Part shown: one piece after another, positions 23,736 through 40,261 of the stretch
Numbering within the stretch: the stretch's first letter is position 1
Layout: the number at the start of each line of letters is the position of its first letter
Source: Cranoglanis bouderius
Lineage: Eukaryota; Chordata; Actinopteri; Siluriformes; Cranoglanididae
Direction of reading: 5' to 3'
NCBI GenBank assembly: GCA_023630585.1
Contig: CM042551.1
Span: 3,601,001-3,665,000 of the forward strand
DNA: 64,000 nt
Position numbers and translations under genes: made by a program
The notes under the pieces: model-generated
Databases searched by the model: none
What the model saw: only the letters and a program-made list of their open reading frames with translations
Told to the model about the DNA's origin: nothing

Positions 23736-23802
23736 TCTGCGGGACCCAACAATTTTTCTTACCTCCTTGAGGGCAGTCAGAAAAAAAGCTTGTGCAATGA
23801 AT

Positions 23803-23992
23803 AGGGCAGTGGTAACTCAGTGGTTAAGGTTTTGGGCTACTGATCGGAAGGTCGTGAGTTCAAATCCCAGCACCGCCAAGCCGCCACTGTTGGGCCCTTG
23901 AGCAAGGCCCTTAACCCTCAATTGCTCAGATGTATAAATGAAATAAATGTAAGTCACTCTGGATAAGGGTGTCTGCCAAATGCCGTAAATGA
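23803..23992 (+). mobile_element. tRNA-derived SINE copy 3
   Basis: A box TGGTAACTCAGTGG, B box GAGTTCAAATCCC, then GCCACTGTTGGGCCCTTGAG and the tail GGTGTCTGCCAAATGCCGTA. It is full length for the family, about 190 bp. Confidence 0.85.
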
Positions 23993-24179
23993 ATAAAGGC
24001 CATGTTTATTAAGATGACAATTTATACAGCAGTAGCCAGGCATTCATTTTATTCACAATCAACAAGTGCAATTAAATTGATAAATATTATGCGCTACAGC
24101 ATTTTAGGTGGATGCAGTTGTAGAAATGGTGAAGGCACAAATTTATTTAATCATTTTAAGGCAGTGGCTCTCAAAGTGG

Positions 24180-24565
24180 CAGTCCCTCCAGGATTTCACC
24201 ATCACAACACAAAAACAAGCAAACTCCGCAATGTTCGGAGGAGCTTGCGATTTTTCAAAATTACCGCCGGTTTTCCGCAGATTTGGACCAAGGAGTGACG
24301 CCATCACACCGTGCATTTAGTCAAAGCCCTCTTTGGTTCACGTGCGTCGAACATGGGTACAGCTAAAAGGTCTCATTTACCAACAAACATCACCGTGAAA
24401 GACCATGCAAAATAATTTCATGGGATTGCAATTTCCAATTCAAGTAGTTTTCCGCAAAAAAGCACAAAAACACTCAGTAAGAAGAAGAGGGAAAAAAGCT
24501 GCAGCGAATTCAAGCGTTTTTGGCTGCAACAATCACAAAAAACTTGAAATCCTTTACAGACTTCA
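24180..24565 (+). repeat. Repeat family A, copy 2
   Basis: Starts near CCCTCCAGGATTTCACCATC. It contains GAGGAGCTTGCGATTTTTCA, ACAGCTAAAAGGTCTCATTT and ACCAACAAACATCACCGTGA, and ends after GGCTGCAACAATCACAAAAA. Confidence 0.65.
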
Positions 24566-25499
24566 GTAGGGTCTGAGAAGCATAGCCAGGGGGTCTCACT
24601 ATGACAAAATTTAAAAATTGCACCATTAACCCACCATTAACTCCGTTATTGTATTTAGCTGTATTTAGTTATTAGATCATTTCACTGGTAACTTGAAACA
24701 AATTGGTTTCATTCAAACCTCAGTAACTCAAAAACAACTAGGCCAATCAATAATGCAACTTACAGCTAATGTGTTGATATGGGTCAAATTATTATTGTGC
24801 ACATTTAAATAACGTTTATTAAATAAATCTGTGAATGAGGAGTTTAGGGATCCCTGGCCACAAACAGTATAAGAAACCCAGATTGATGGCACAATCTACA
24901 GTCGATCTTGCCATAAAATACATTTATGCTTAAATGACCACTTAAATGATTAACACAGCATGCTAGTAACAGGGAAGAATTACATTTTAACTTATAAAAG
25001 CAGATCTGCCTCTTTTTCTCCTCCTGCACTTCCTTCAGTACTGTTGGAAGTAGGGCTTGGACTCGCATCATTTTTTTTTACCCTCCGTGCATTTGAGCTA
25101 CTAATTGGGGAAAAAAACTTGAGTGCCAGCTCGTCTTTTGTTAGCAACAAGCTAGCCAGCTGACTGCGATGAGTGATGGACTGTATATTTCGCTCCTCAA
25201 AAGAGTGAACTGTATAGTAAGCGTTGTAGATTTAACAAGCTAATATGCCTGTATGTTGATTGATCTAAAGCAAATACTTGTGTATATACTGTATAACTCA
25301 TTTAAATGTAAGAACTGCTGCTGTGTTTACTGTTCATGCTGTTGGCAGCCATGTTGATTTCATGTCACTTGCTGAACTCCTGAGTTCCTAAGTAGGAGTT
25401 CTGAGTCGAGGAGCATTTTCTTTAGTTTTTCCTAGTAGACAATAAAATATAATTAAAAGAAACCATTTGACTGGTGATTTGACGTTTGGGAGGAATTAG

Positions 25500-25795
25500 G
25501 CTATAATTTGATGAATAGAACCAACTAAGTAGTGATTGGTCGCTCTGGAACGATTCGTTCATTTTGAACGAATCTTTTATATGACTCGAGAATGACAAGT
25601 TGTCTCAGAGAGTGATTCGTTAATTTTGTTTCGGCCAAATATCCTTTGGTTCGTTTGTAAAGTAAAAACAGCATAGGCTCTGTACAGGAAACAGAAATGA
25701 TTAGTTCACCTCCAGAGTCTCTTCTCTGATCCGAGTCTTTCGTTCATTTGTCACGTGACGTGACAGCCGCATATATTCTGTATTGGATGCAGAAA
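25500..25795. repeat. ATTCGTTC-rich repeat with perfect palindrome
   Basis: GATTCGTTCATTTTGAACGAATC (near 25553-25575) is an inverted pair with a short loop. Related ATTCGTT/GAATCGTTTG words are at 28740-28870. It is probably a non-autonomous element; the class is unknown. Confidence 0.35.
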
Positions 25796-25799
25796 TTGT

Positions 25800-26408
25800 G
25801 CTGTGTTCGCACCATGTCGGAATTACCGTAATTACTAGATGACAACCTGGACGTTCTACTCGGAGCTGTTCACGTCCTCGGGCTCGGAATTATGCGTTTC
25901 TATACACCAAAATGAATCCGTGTGAGATGATGTTGTTGACAACTGCAAAATACATAATTACAACATTAAGTCGCATTTTTTTCATGCTACTGCAACATAC
26001 TGAAGAACACAGAAAGCGTATCAGGTAACAATAACACGTTTATTAATAAGGCAGGCATTGGTAATGTGTTGTTGCAAATCTAAACAACTCCAACTCTGTG
26101 TTAGCTACATTAAACTGTATTGTATATCTTTTGTTTATTTTCGGATTAATCTTGCATTATTAAGACATTAATAATAGTCAATTATACAGATTATTATGCA
26201 GAAATATTACGAGATAACTACTTAACTACATTTTATTGCTGAAGCTGCCAACAGTTTGAGTGTTTCTGCATGACGCTGCAGCGGTCAGGTGGTACAAGGC
26301 GGAGCTCTCAGAAAATTCCTAGTTTACAAGTTGTAATTACGAGATCCACGAGGAAGTTCAAGTCGGAACCTTGTAATTATGGTAATGACGACATGGCGTG
26401 AACAGAGC
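25800..26408. mobile_element. MITE with about 35-bp inverted ends
   Basis: The left end GCTGTGTTCGCACCATGTCG pairs with the complement of the right end, GCTCTGTTCACGCCATGTCG. The match continues through ATTACC and TAATTAC. The interior is AT-rich with no coding signal. Confidence 0.6.
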
Positions 26409-26575
26409 TTAAGTTCATAATTCCCAACCTTCCTTAGGTAGTAGGTAACAAGTAGGTAGTTAGATTTTATTTTTTACAGGTACACGACACGTTGAAAATG
26501 TAAAATTTGAATTCAATTCTGCTCAAATGAACAAAATGGATTCAGAGAATCCTGATTGCTCTCTGTTTATATATA

Positions 26576-27960
26576 CAGTTGCAATCAAAATTATGCAACC
26601 CCCATTGCAAATCAGTCAAAGTTTACAGACTTTCAGCTGTTTGCAATGAACAAATCAATCAAAAGGAATTAAAATAGTTCAACACAACGAACGCTTCAAG
26701 TGGTTTCCCCAAATTCAACTGAAAATGCAACTTATAATGACTTCTCCAGTTTCAAAATGATTCAACCCCTTCATGGCAAGCATCTTTAGTACTTAGTAGA
26801 GCACCCTTTTGCTGTTATGACCTGCTGCAAACGAGATGCACAGCCAGACACCAGCTTCTGGCAGGGTTCCTGAGGAATCTTAGCCCATTGCTCATGAGCA
26901 ATGACCTCCAGTTCAGTACTATTCTTGGGTTTGCATGCTGCAAACGGCTTCTTCAAATCAAAAAGTCAGGTGACTGTGATGGCCCTGTAGAATCTTCCAG
27001 GACTTCTGCAACCAAGCCTTGGTGGAATTTGAGGTATGCTTGGGATCATTGTCCTGTTGGAAGGTCCAATGACGCCCAAGCTTCAGCCTCCTCACAGACG
27101 GCATGACATTTTCTCCTAGGATTTCCTGATACTTCAATGAATCCATCTTGCCTTCCACACGCTGCAGGTTTCCAGTGCCAGAGGATGCAAAGCAGCCCCA
27201 GAGCATCATTGATCCACCACCATGCTTGACTGTGGACAGAGTGTTCTTTCTTCATTCTTCAGACATACCACTGATCCATCGTGCTGAAAGGTTCCACTTT
27301 TGTTTCATCGCTCCACAGAACAGGATCCCAAAACTTCTGTGGCTTATTTATATGATGTTGAGCCGATTTTTCTTGTGCTTTTGGGTCAGTAGTGTTGTAC
27401 GGCTTGGAATTCTGGCTTGGAAACCTTCTGCGTTTAGTACGCACCATACTGTGCTCATTGAAACCTCAGTGCCTGTTGCCACCAAGTCTTGCTGCAGGTC
27501 TTTTGCAGTCACTCGAGGGTTTTTCACAACCTGCCTTCTCAGAAATCTGGCTGCAGCCATTGATAGCTTTCTTTTTCTGCCCTGTCCAGGTATTTCATGT
27601 ATTTTCTGCCCCTAGCCATTTCAGGTATTTCATGTATTTTCTGCCCCTAGCCAGTTCAGGTATTTCATGTGTTCCAGCTCAAGCACACCTGGTGCAACTA
27701 ATGAAGCCCTTGATTAGTTGCATCAAGTATGCTTGAGACAACTCCTGTTTTGCATATTTGTGCTGTTGTGAGGGATTCTGTTCAGGCGAGTGAATAATTG
27801 TGAAACTGGAGAAGTCATTATAAGCTGCATTTTTAGTTGAATTTGGGGAAACCACTTGAAGCATTCGTAGTGTTGAACTATTTCAATTGCTCTTGTTTGG
27901 CCTATGTTTTACCTCAAATTTAAAATGTCTGGGAATATACTTCAAATATATTTTTCTCAT
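26576..27960 (-). mobile_element. Tc1 relic 5 (same family as relic 2)
   Basis: Begins at TA (26574) with CAGTTGCAATCAAAATTATG. An inner inverted repeat of about 85 bp is seen at 26684-26770 and, complementary, at 27795-27880. - strand transposase pieces: N-terminal at 27560-27348 (MAAARFLRRQVVKNPRVTAK), WSDETKVEPF near 27310-27270 and FQQDNDPKHTS near 27070. The outer right repeat is disturbed and passes into a (TA)28 array and then another Tc1 end near 28212. Confidence 0.8.
26780..27600 (-). pseudogene. Tc1 transposase pseudogene lacking the DDE glutamate
   Basis: Against relic 2, a stretch of about 25 bases that encodes the NPIENFWW motif is missing near 26958, replaced by a few A residues. 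This removes the third catalytic residue. Further frameshifts break the rest. Confidence 0.75.
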
Positions 27961-27990
27961 ATGAATTCATGAGGTGCCAATAATTTAACA

Positions 27991-27992
<2 letters not shown>

Positions 27993-28048
<56 letters not shown>
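27993..28048. repeat. (TA)28 microsatellite
   Basis: A pure TA array between Tc1 relic 5 and another Tc1 end. Confidence 0.9.
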
Positions 28049-28052
<4 letters not shown>

Positions 28053-28127
28053 TGTGTTGTTTGCAATTGTTTGACATCCAAGAGAGCAGAGTATTTTTTC
28101 TGATATATTTTTTTTATACAAAAGGTC

Positions 28128-28212
28128 AAAAGGTTAAACAATAAAGACAATTTTTCACAGCCTTCTTTGCCCATATTTACCAAGGGTGGCAATATTAGTA
28201 GAGGGCACTGTA
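28128..28212. mobile_element. Tc1 terminal repeat fragment
   Basis: The sequence AGGGTGGCAATATTAGTAG followed by AGGGCACTGTA matches the end of a common fish Tc1 family (CAGTGCCCTC...). No partner end or transposase is visible beside it. Confidence 0.5.
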
Positions 28213-28249
28213 TATATGTATTGTATGTATATGTATGGCGGATATAAAG

Positions 28250-29317
28250 AATTAAAATATGTGTCGAATACTCTATCTACACTATCTGTGCAGCGCGAGA
28301 CGCCTATTAGCTAAACTAGCAATGTGAGAGAAGCGCGAGTACATAGTACCTTCTCATTTTAGCAGTAACTAACAGCTGACAGCTAGCTGACACAAGCTAA
28401 CCTGTCAGAATTTTATTTATTTATTTTTATTTTTATTTTAGAAAAAAAGTTTAAGCTATTCAATGTGTACACAACCTGAACACACAAAGAACTAATACTT
28501 TATTCACCAATGAACCTGACTCTAGCTTTGCTAAGTTTCTGGTATCAGGTAGCTAGCAAGCTCGAGCGCTATTTTTGGCTAAAACCAACGTTATTAGCCA
28601 ACTTTATCTTAGCTAAACAATTTGAATGTTTCATCATTTGGGTATTAATATTGATATCACTTCATAAAGGTGGAGAAATGTTTTAGAAAGAAAAATATGA
28701 GCGATCTCACCACAGCTTTCTGACCACAGTCATCTCTGCCGTTTCCCTGACGAAAAAAAAGAGTCGCTCGCCAACGAATCCTGAATCGGTTCTTTGAATC
28801 ATCTCGTTAAATCAGTTCTTTGAATAGGAGTCGACACTCAGATCTGAAGAATCGTTTGATGATCGGACCACTGAGAAATAACGGTCGAAAGTCATCTGTT
28901 TATTTTCAAAATTGGACTGACCCGACAAGGAGGCTACTAATACAGCAGTAAGTAAGTACTTTAATTAAGTAATTTATCCAAATTTAATTTATTTTATTTA
29001 AAAAATCAGTTTTTTTTTTATTGTGAATGCTGTTGTGTGTGTAAAAGATAGAACTATTTATATCTATTTATACTCGAGAAAGGTAGGAATAGTCCCAAAA
29101 TATTTCTGCTTTGCTGTTATACACCACTGGAGGTAAGCACCTGATTTTCAAAATGGCTGCCAGCATGAAGCTCCGCCCATAAAAGGTAATACAAAGTTAA
29201 CAAAACCTTGATATTAACCTACATTTTAGTTTAGAATTAATTGCAACTTAATTAAGCCCTATTAAAAATCAGGTACAGAGGTAAAATGCTCATATTTAAT
29301 GTTAACACATGCATAAA
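28250..29317. other. Intergenic, no gene seen
   Basis: AT-rich. The segment 28740-28870 carries GAATC/GATTC words like those at 25500-25795. No gene signal. Confidence 0.35.
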
Positions 29318-29492
29318 ACATTTTGGGATGTGTTGTTATAGGAAAATAATCAATTATGGGATGGTGTGATGCTTTACCATGTCAAAGTTGATTAATTTCC
29401 AGTAAATGCACGTACTGAAGTATTAGTCTTAGCTATATCACAGCAATTTGTCATGATTACAATGATTACAATGTTTTATTTAATTAACGAAC
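29318..29492. repeat. Hairpin repeat family B, copy 3
   Basis: TGGGATGTGTTGTTATAGGA, AAATAATCAATTATGGGATG and the later CAGCAATTTGTCATGATTAC match family B. Confidence 0.55.
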
Positions 29493-29864
29493 AATACAAC
29501 ATACCTTTTAACTGTTTATAGTTACATTTAATGCTGTAGTATGCCAAAGACAAGTCGTTTCCTCATAAGCCTCTTTTTTTTCTCTGTCTTGAATGAAATG
29601 AAACCGTGACAGAGTGCTAAGTTCTCTGCCCTTAAGTGTTTCCAGTGGTGCAAAAGTTACTGATGTCAGGTGCAATGCTGCCATGCATAATTACCTGTCA
29701 AAAAGTTATATTGCATGCAGAGATGCTTATCCTACCTTGTAGGTGCTTATCCGAGCAGTCCTGGTACCGTGGTTAATGGCCTTCACTACATTTGCTTTAC
29801 TTATATAATAATATAATAATAATAATAATAATTTTGCATAATAGAACTTTTTGACTGCACTTCT

Positions 29865-30193
29865 GGGTCTAACCACTTAGTGGTTATCACGTTTGCCTCG
29901 CACCTCTGGGGTTGGGGGTTCAAATCCCACCTCCGCCATGTGTGCATGGAGTTTGCATGTTCTCCCCGTGCTTCAGGGGTTCCCTCCGGGTACTCCGGTT
30001 TCCTCCCCCAGTCCAAAGACATGAGTTGTAGGCTGATTGGCATTTCCAAATTGTCCAATGGGTGTGTGAATGTGTGTGCGATTGTGCCCTGCGATGGGTT
30101 GGCACCCTTCCAGGGTTCCCTTGGATAGGCTCCAGTCTCCCCCACGATCATGTGTAGGATAAGCGGTATGGAAAATGGATGGATGGATGGATG
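29865..30193 (+). mobile_element. Full-length tRNA-headed SINE with L2-type tail and 12-bp target duplication
   Basis: GACTGCACTTCT occurs directly on both sides (29853-29864 and 30194-30205), a target-site duplication. The head has A-box-like CACTTAGTGGTTATCACG and B-box GGGTTCAAATCCC. The body has TTCTCCCCGTGCTTC and TCCGGGTACTCCGGTTTCCT. The 3' end is a (GGAT)n-type tail, as in L2-clade retroposons. Open frames inside it on both strands are not genes. Confidence 0.85.
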
Positions 30194-30205
30194 GACTGCA
30201 CTTCT

Positions 30206-32041
30206 TTCTGTTACTAAATTGCCCACCAGCACCAATGCTAATATCTAAAGAAAAAAAAGGAAGTGTATGGTCCTGAAGGTACTCTGGCAGAGATGCTCTT
30301 TTGTCCTGCCAATCTGCTCTGGCCCACAGACAGGTGTTTTTTGGAGTACAGGGAGAACTTCTACAAAACTTTTGGTTTGTTTGTTTGTTTGTTTGTTTTG
30401 TCTGTCAGAATTTGGTAAAATGACAGAACACATCAGGTAGTGTTGTTATTAGTAATAAATTAGTAAAAAATAGTAATATATTTTGTCTTAAAGGTGAACG
30501 TTACTGACATATAGAACCAAAATTGGCAAAATGACATTAAAACAGTTTATGACATTGTGTGTCCTTTTTGTTTTGTTTTTTTTTATAAGCTCACAGTTTG
30601 CATTTGTGAGCACCCGAGGGCGCTGTTTGCTTTGTTGAACGAGCTCTTTTCTCAAAGATGTCACCAACTTACCTACTGACATTGTGAAAAACTTGCTTGG
30701 TATGGTAATTTAACAATATTAACCATTAATGAAACAAAATGCTTCTAAATGTTACTGGCAACAACAATTACAACAACAAAAAAAGTTATGTTTCTTTTCT
30801 TTCTTTCTTTCTTTCTTTCTTTTTTTTTTTACGATTTGAATCAGCAGAGGCCTTTCATCCAGAGTTTGATTTTTTTTCTGTTTAAAGGCACGAGATTTCT
30901 CTAATATCGGTTCAGACAGAAAGACTTTGTGTGGTTCAGAAAGCACAGACAGGGAAAATCCAGCCAAAATGACAGCAAAGTGTGATTGTGTCACTGCTCT
31001 TAGTTTCACTCCATACCACAGCAGAGCAATGAGAATGAAGCACAAGAACTATATGTACAGTATAAGGGCACATACATGACTAATATTACTATGCACAAGC
31101 ATCTCTCTCTGTGTTCTTACATGTTCCTTACACAATGATGCAGTTACGTTTTCTTAATTCAGTTTTCACTTTTCATTCTGTCTCTTGTGTCGGTGTGTAT
31201 TTTTTTTTTTTTATGCTAAAATGTTGTATTTTAATACTATGTGTAAAGATCATGTACTGGTGGTCTTCTCCATATTCCGTGTATAAAACATAAAAAGAGC
31301 ATTGAAACAGGATTTTTTGTTTGTTTGTTTTTTGTTTTTTTGTTAGCTAAAAACACATTTTACTTTAACGCTACAGCTTTTAACGTTTTTATTTAATTTG
31401 TTTTTCTTTACTTTCACTGGCATGTTACATTTACATTACTCTTACATTATTCAATGATTATACTTTTATTTTATTTTCACACCCCTTTTATTACACTTTT
31501 TTAATTTACATTGCGTTTTTTTTTTTTTTTTTTTCTTTTTCTGTCACGGTTATTATTTATTTCATTATAATTATTTTACTATACTTTTTGTTGCAGTATT
31601 TCCTTTTTTTTTTTTACTTTGCATGCTTTGAGCGGCATCTTAAACGTATAAAAATCTACCGCTGCTTTCGATCTATTTATTTTTGCGCCACACTGGGCCT
31701 TTCTTATTTAAAAAAAAATTTTAAAATTTTTTAAAAACCTTCTACCATATAACCATGACCCATGGCACTTTTTTTTCCATATTCTCTCCTTTGGTGGTAG
31801 ACACATATTAATTCCCCCGTGTCGTATCCCATTCCCCGTTCTGAAGCTCTATATGGGCCTTATGTGGTGTATCGGCTGGAACGTTCCAAAGGGGCGTCTG
31901 AGATAGGTTTTCCTGCGAGATCTGAGTCAGCGAAAGAGTCATTCTAAGGTACCTGTTGCAGACCTCTTCCCCCACCCCCCCACTTCCTCTCCACATTACC
32001 CAAGAGCCCCACTACTCAGCTAAGAGCAGGTTGGGCCTGCA
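30206..32041. other. Intergenic, T-rich, no gene seen
   Basis: Several long T runs (31196-31212, 31519-31534), a CTTT array (30791-30825 region) and AT-rich DNA. 31801-32040 is GC-richer but shows no gene structure. Confidence 0.4.
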
Positions 32042-32680
32042 GTGTGGGCGAGCTCAAAGCCACCACTTCTTATAACAAGACACAGATTAAAAGAAACCCA
32101 AGCCAGATCAAAATGTTTACTCTGTAAACCTGAGATAAAAGCTAGGAGGGAAGAAAATCTGATAAGTTTGACTGAGATGCATGATGCACTGTTTCAAATG
32201 CATGTACTGCAAACTGCAGGTCAAGAAAGGTGGGGAAACAGACTTAACAACATACACACAGGTTCAAAGCAGTTTGAAAGGTTAGACACATCCGGAGTGT
32301 TGAGCAGTGACTCAGTTGCTTGCGCCTATGGGCCAAATGGAAGTGGCCAACCACAGCATTGTATCTCTTATACAGAAACAGTGTTTGCATATTGTATGTG
32401 TGAGTTTGGGTGCGTAATGTACGTTAAACTAACAAAAATGATACACACTGTAAAGCCAGATGCAATTTTAAATCATTTGAAATATTTATTTTTAACAAGA
32501 AAAGATTACCAAAAAGAAAATGAAACATTAAATTCAAAGTCAGCAAAGTTTGCATTGCAGATTTTTTTTCTCATGGCATTTTATTATTCATTCAAATACG
32601 TAAAAAAATTATTATCAGAAAAAGATCATGCATTTGATATAAAAACCATTCACTACATAAACTATAAAACCTGCTACTAA
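32042..32680 (+). other. Unidentified 212-codon open frame
   Basis: The longest frame in this region. The first 90 codons are mixed in composition; the rest is AT-rich with runs of Lys, Ile and Tyr (HTVKPDAILNHLKYLFLT, KYVKKLLSEKDH). I recognise no domain. There are no clear splice sites or repeats. A chance frame or an old mobile-element relic is more likely than a gene. Confidence 0.15.
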
Positions 32681-33869
32681 CAAAGATTTAAAAAAAATAA
32701 TTAAAAAGTAATGTTATTGTAAAAAAATATCTATAAAAAAAAAAAAAAAATCCTCTTTGACCTTTAATCATGTCCAATAGCCAAAGAATCAATTGAGTTT
32801 TAAAAGATGTGTGGTAATTTTAAAACATTACATTGTTTGTCATCAGAATCTTTATAGTCCTCATTATGAGTCTCTCTATATTTCTGCCTTGATGCAAAAG
32901 ATAAAATTATATACCTTTATAATAATTAATACATTTTACATTACAGTATTAAAAGTCTTTAAATAGTTTTCCACTGAGACATGGTATGTTATTGTGACAA
33001 ATGTATGATGCCTCGTACGAAATAAATAAAATAATGAAGTTAGTCCAAACCCCTGTGTTGTGAAATGGCTATGAAGAATGTTGTATGCTCAAAACTGTAT
33101 ACATTTAAACCACAATATTTCAGGTAAAGGTTGACAAAATATTAATAAAGTTTTTTTTTTTTTTTTTTTGCTATCTGGTGTTAAAAAATGGTACTAAGCA
33201 ACAATAAAAAAAACTGTCAGTTTTTGGTGGTAATGTTACCAGTGACGTGATCATGTGATTATCAGCTTGAATACAGACAAGCCAGTTGGATAGAAGTTTC
33301 TAGCTAAGTATTATCATTTCATTTATTGCACCTCTGATTACAATTTTTTTTTTTTTTTAACCATAAACTGTTTTGGTTGATTGGTTGAAATTCATTACCA
33401 ATGTTTGTTACCTCAGTCAGAATGCTGTTGTAAACATAGACACCGATGTATGACTTCATCGTGGGTGCTCACAACTGCCTACAAGTGCATGACATTATAC
33501 AATTAATGACAGTGATATTCCAGCCATGTTGCCAATTTGGCAAATTTATCTCAACATTTAGTGAGATTTTGATAGTCACTGCAACCTTCCAAAATAGTTG
33601 TGCAACATGGAGTTATTTTAGATTATTATTGGGGTTTTTTTTTTTTTTTTAAAAAAAGCTCTATTTGGTGATTTTAAACTTTTTTCAAAAACACTACCTA
33701 CATGTGTGCACTGGGTTACATATCCATGCCCAACTGTACACATACTTTTGATCCATATTACCCCAGCCAATCAGTCTAACTGTATTCCTCCAATCACCCG
33801 ATTACTTGCTGAATGCTGAGTTTGCTCTCTCATGTGTAGGCTGTAATGTACACGCAGTTAAAATGCATG
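32681..33869. other. Intergenic, no gene seen
   Basis: AT-rich with poly(T) runs near 33152-33169 and 33342-33358. No coding or repeat signal that I can name. Confidence 0.4.
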
Positions 33870-34050
33870 AGGGCAGTGGTAGCTCAGTGGTTAAAACGTT
33901 GGGCTACTGATCAGAAGGTTGTGAGTTCAAATCCCAGCACTGCCAAGCTGCCACTGTTCGGCCCTTGTGCAAGGTCCTTAACCCTCAATTGTTCAGATGT
34001 ATAAATGTAAGTCACTCTGGATAAGGGTGTCTGCCAAATGCCATAAATGT
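33870..34050 (+). mobile_element. tRNA-derived SINE copy 4
   Basis: A box TGGTAGCTCAGTGG, B box GAGTTCAAATCCC and tail GGTGTCTGCCAAATGCCATA. It is well preserved and therefore fairly young. Confidence 0.85.
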
Positions 34051-34619
34051 AAAATTCCAGAGAACATAATACATTTTAGAGATTGCTGGATGAGCTTTTT
34101 GCGAGGTGTGTATATATTCTTTGCACTGCTGAGGAATAATCTGACGCAGAAGCCGAGCGTCTTACGGGTTTGGTATGCATTCATGTTTGGCGTGGAATTT
34201 ATTGGGTGGTATTGAAGATTTTCAGTTTTTGCAACGTTGATTAACGTTGTGTAAAATTACACTGCTCAAGGTTTGCCTTTCTACTTTGACAGAAAGTTGT
34301 GTTTCCAGTCACAGAACTCACTGACTGTTCTGTCTGGGTAATCAACAGCTCTAGCAGTACAGCAAGTGTCATCCATTGAGTCAAGAGCCAAAAATAAACC
34401 ATTTTAAAAAATCTGTCGCCAAAAAAACATGGATAATGTTTTTGACAGTTGCTTCCCTCATTCTGTTGCTGGCTGCATCCCAAGTCACATACCAGAGCAA
34501 GAAATATAACATCAAAACTGTACACTGACATAAATTACCTGTTACCTTAGGACAGGGCTTCTCAAACGTTTTCCAAAACTAATCCAACTATCCAAATACG
34601 TACAGTAATATTCTGGCTA

Positions 34620-35200
34620 TTTATTAGAGCCAGAGTGCTTTTTATTCCTAAACAGACACATTAAGCCTGAATAAATTATTTATAGTCTTTACTTAATTCT
34701 TAAGTTATTGAGGTTTGGATTAAACCAATTCAATTTAATTGACCAGTCAAACAATATATTTTTAAAACAGTCACAAACCCTCTGGTTATACGTCATGGGC
34801 CCTGGGGGTTCCCAGACCCACTATAAGAACTGATACCATAGGGACGGTTTTACCATAGTATATAGTACGGTAGTCTACAGTTTGGGACACGGCCTTTAAA
34901 TGGCCACCTGTCACTGTGTCGTGTCGCTGACGGTGTGAACAGGCAAAATAAAAGACTTATAAAATTTTGTCTAAAATGGACACTACAACAGACAAAATCA
35001 CTATAATACCACTATTACCATTATACTCCAGTAGGTGTTGTCTTTACCAAAGAGTGGTGTATATTTTAAAATTAAATGCATAAATATGGATATTTAAATC
35101 CTAAACATTGGGGGTTCTCGAGCTCCAGCGCACCCACGAAGCTGGCGCCTATGGTTATTGCTATATTAACTGTGTCATATGCCGTAGAGCTAAATTCTGT
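34620..35200 (-). other. tnfsf14: Putative tnfsf14 3' UTR
   Basis: Reading the - strand past the stop, the first AATAAA hexamers occur at 34646-34641 and 34625-34620, giving a 3' UTR of about 560 nt. No other coding signal is seen in this stretch. The end is inferred only from the hexamers. Confidence 0.35.
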
Positions 35201-39072
<3,872 letters not shown>

Positions 39073-39483
39073 ATTCATGCAGTCCTGAAGGCCAAAAATC
39101 TGAAGCACAGGTAGTATAAGATCCTTTAGACAAGATAAGATGCTGAGCAATGTCTGAGGAGGCAGTGTCGCAGAAAACTCCCACTGTGGCACGCGCTCAC
39201 GCACACACACATACACGCTCACACATATACACACTCTGAGAGACACACACAGTGTGAACGTGCTGTCACATTAAGGTGGGTGGACGGACAGCACAATGCA
39301 ACACAATGGGTGTAAATACAAAAAAGGCCCAATTCAGGTAATAAAAAATGTATTATCCATTTTTGAAAAAAGAAAAAGAAAAGTTTTGGTTTCTATTCTA
39401 GTTTTGCAAAATGTTAAATCTCAGTATGGGTAAATTGTGTCGAAGGTGTGATAAAGGAAGCACAAGAGCACATACACACACAA

Positions 39484-39484
<1 letters not shown>

Positions 39485-39519
<35 letters not shown>
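39485..39519. repeat. (CA)n microsatellite upstream of tnfsf14
   Basis: About 17 CA units, 410 bp upstream of the tnfsf14 start. Confidence 0.9.
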
Positions 39520-39521
<2 letters not shown>

Positions 39522-40261
39522 CCTCAATACACGAAAACTGGCCTCAATTCACCTCAGCGTTGCTGCTAAACAGGAAAATCCACCAGCACAACTTAACTAA
39601 CAAACACTGTTGATTTTTTTTTTTTTTTCATCTCTAACACTACACCTACAAGGTGGACCAACAAGGTAGGCGTCTCTAGTAAAGTTGTCAGTAAGTCTAC
39701 ACAGCAGTAAGTTTACATAAAACGCTGCTGTATTGAAAACATCACCCAAATAATATCTGCTCAGTGGAAGGCTTATGATGGTCCTTTTCATGTGCTACAG
39801 TCAGTAACTGGAGCTTATAAAATGCACACATAATAATGAAAACATATAATAATGTAATCATTTTGGCAAAGTCTCAGAACCAAGCACACACACCTGTGTG
39901 TCTAATTAAATTCTACACCACAAGGTCATAAGATCCTTAAAATGTTGATTAAATAAACTTCCACACAGCTTTCCAAGCCTGCACAAGTCTCCCAAAATTT
40001 CCAGTCATCTTTTCTTTTGCAAGAGAAATGCAGCATCATACACGCGTAACATCTAATTTCAGAGAAACATTGAAACAAAATGTCTTCAGTTCAAAACTAA
40101 ACAGTGTCCCTATATGTTGTTGATCTTCACGAAGGGTGCCAATAATTCGGGAGTTAGGGAGTTAGTCTAACTGTGGTTGGCATTTTAAACAAAAGTAACA
40201 CAGTGATGTCTATTAAATATACAGTAGACTTTTTATACTACATATTACGGATGCAGTCAAA

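Noticed and set aside
27148..27736. Long + frames up to 155 codons
   Set aside because: Antisense of Tc1 relic 5 plus a short CATTTCAGGTATTTCATGTA-type tandem repeat.
29801..30235. 144-codon - strand frame and + strand partners
   Set aside because: Falls inside a SINE with target duplications.
34241..34531. 96-codon - strand frame
   Set aside because: No recognisable domain or splice support; it lies beyond the tnfsf14 stop and likely poly(A) signals.
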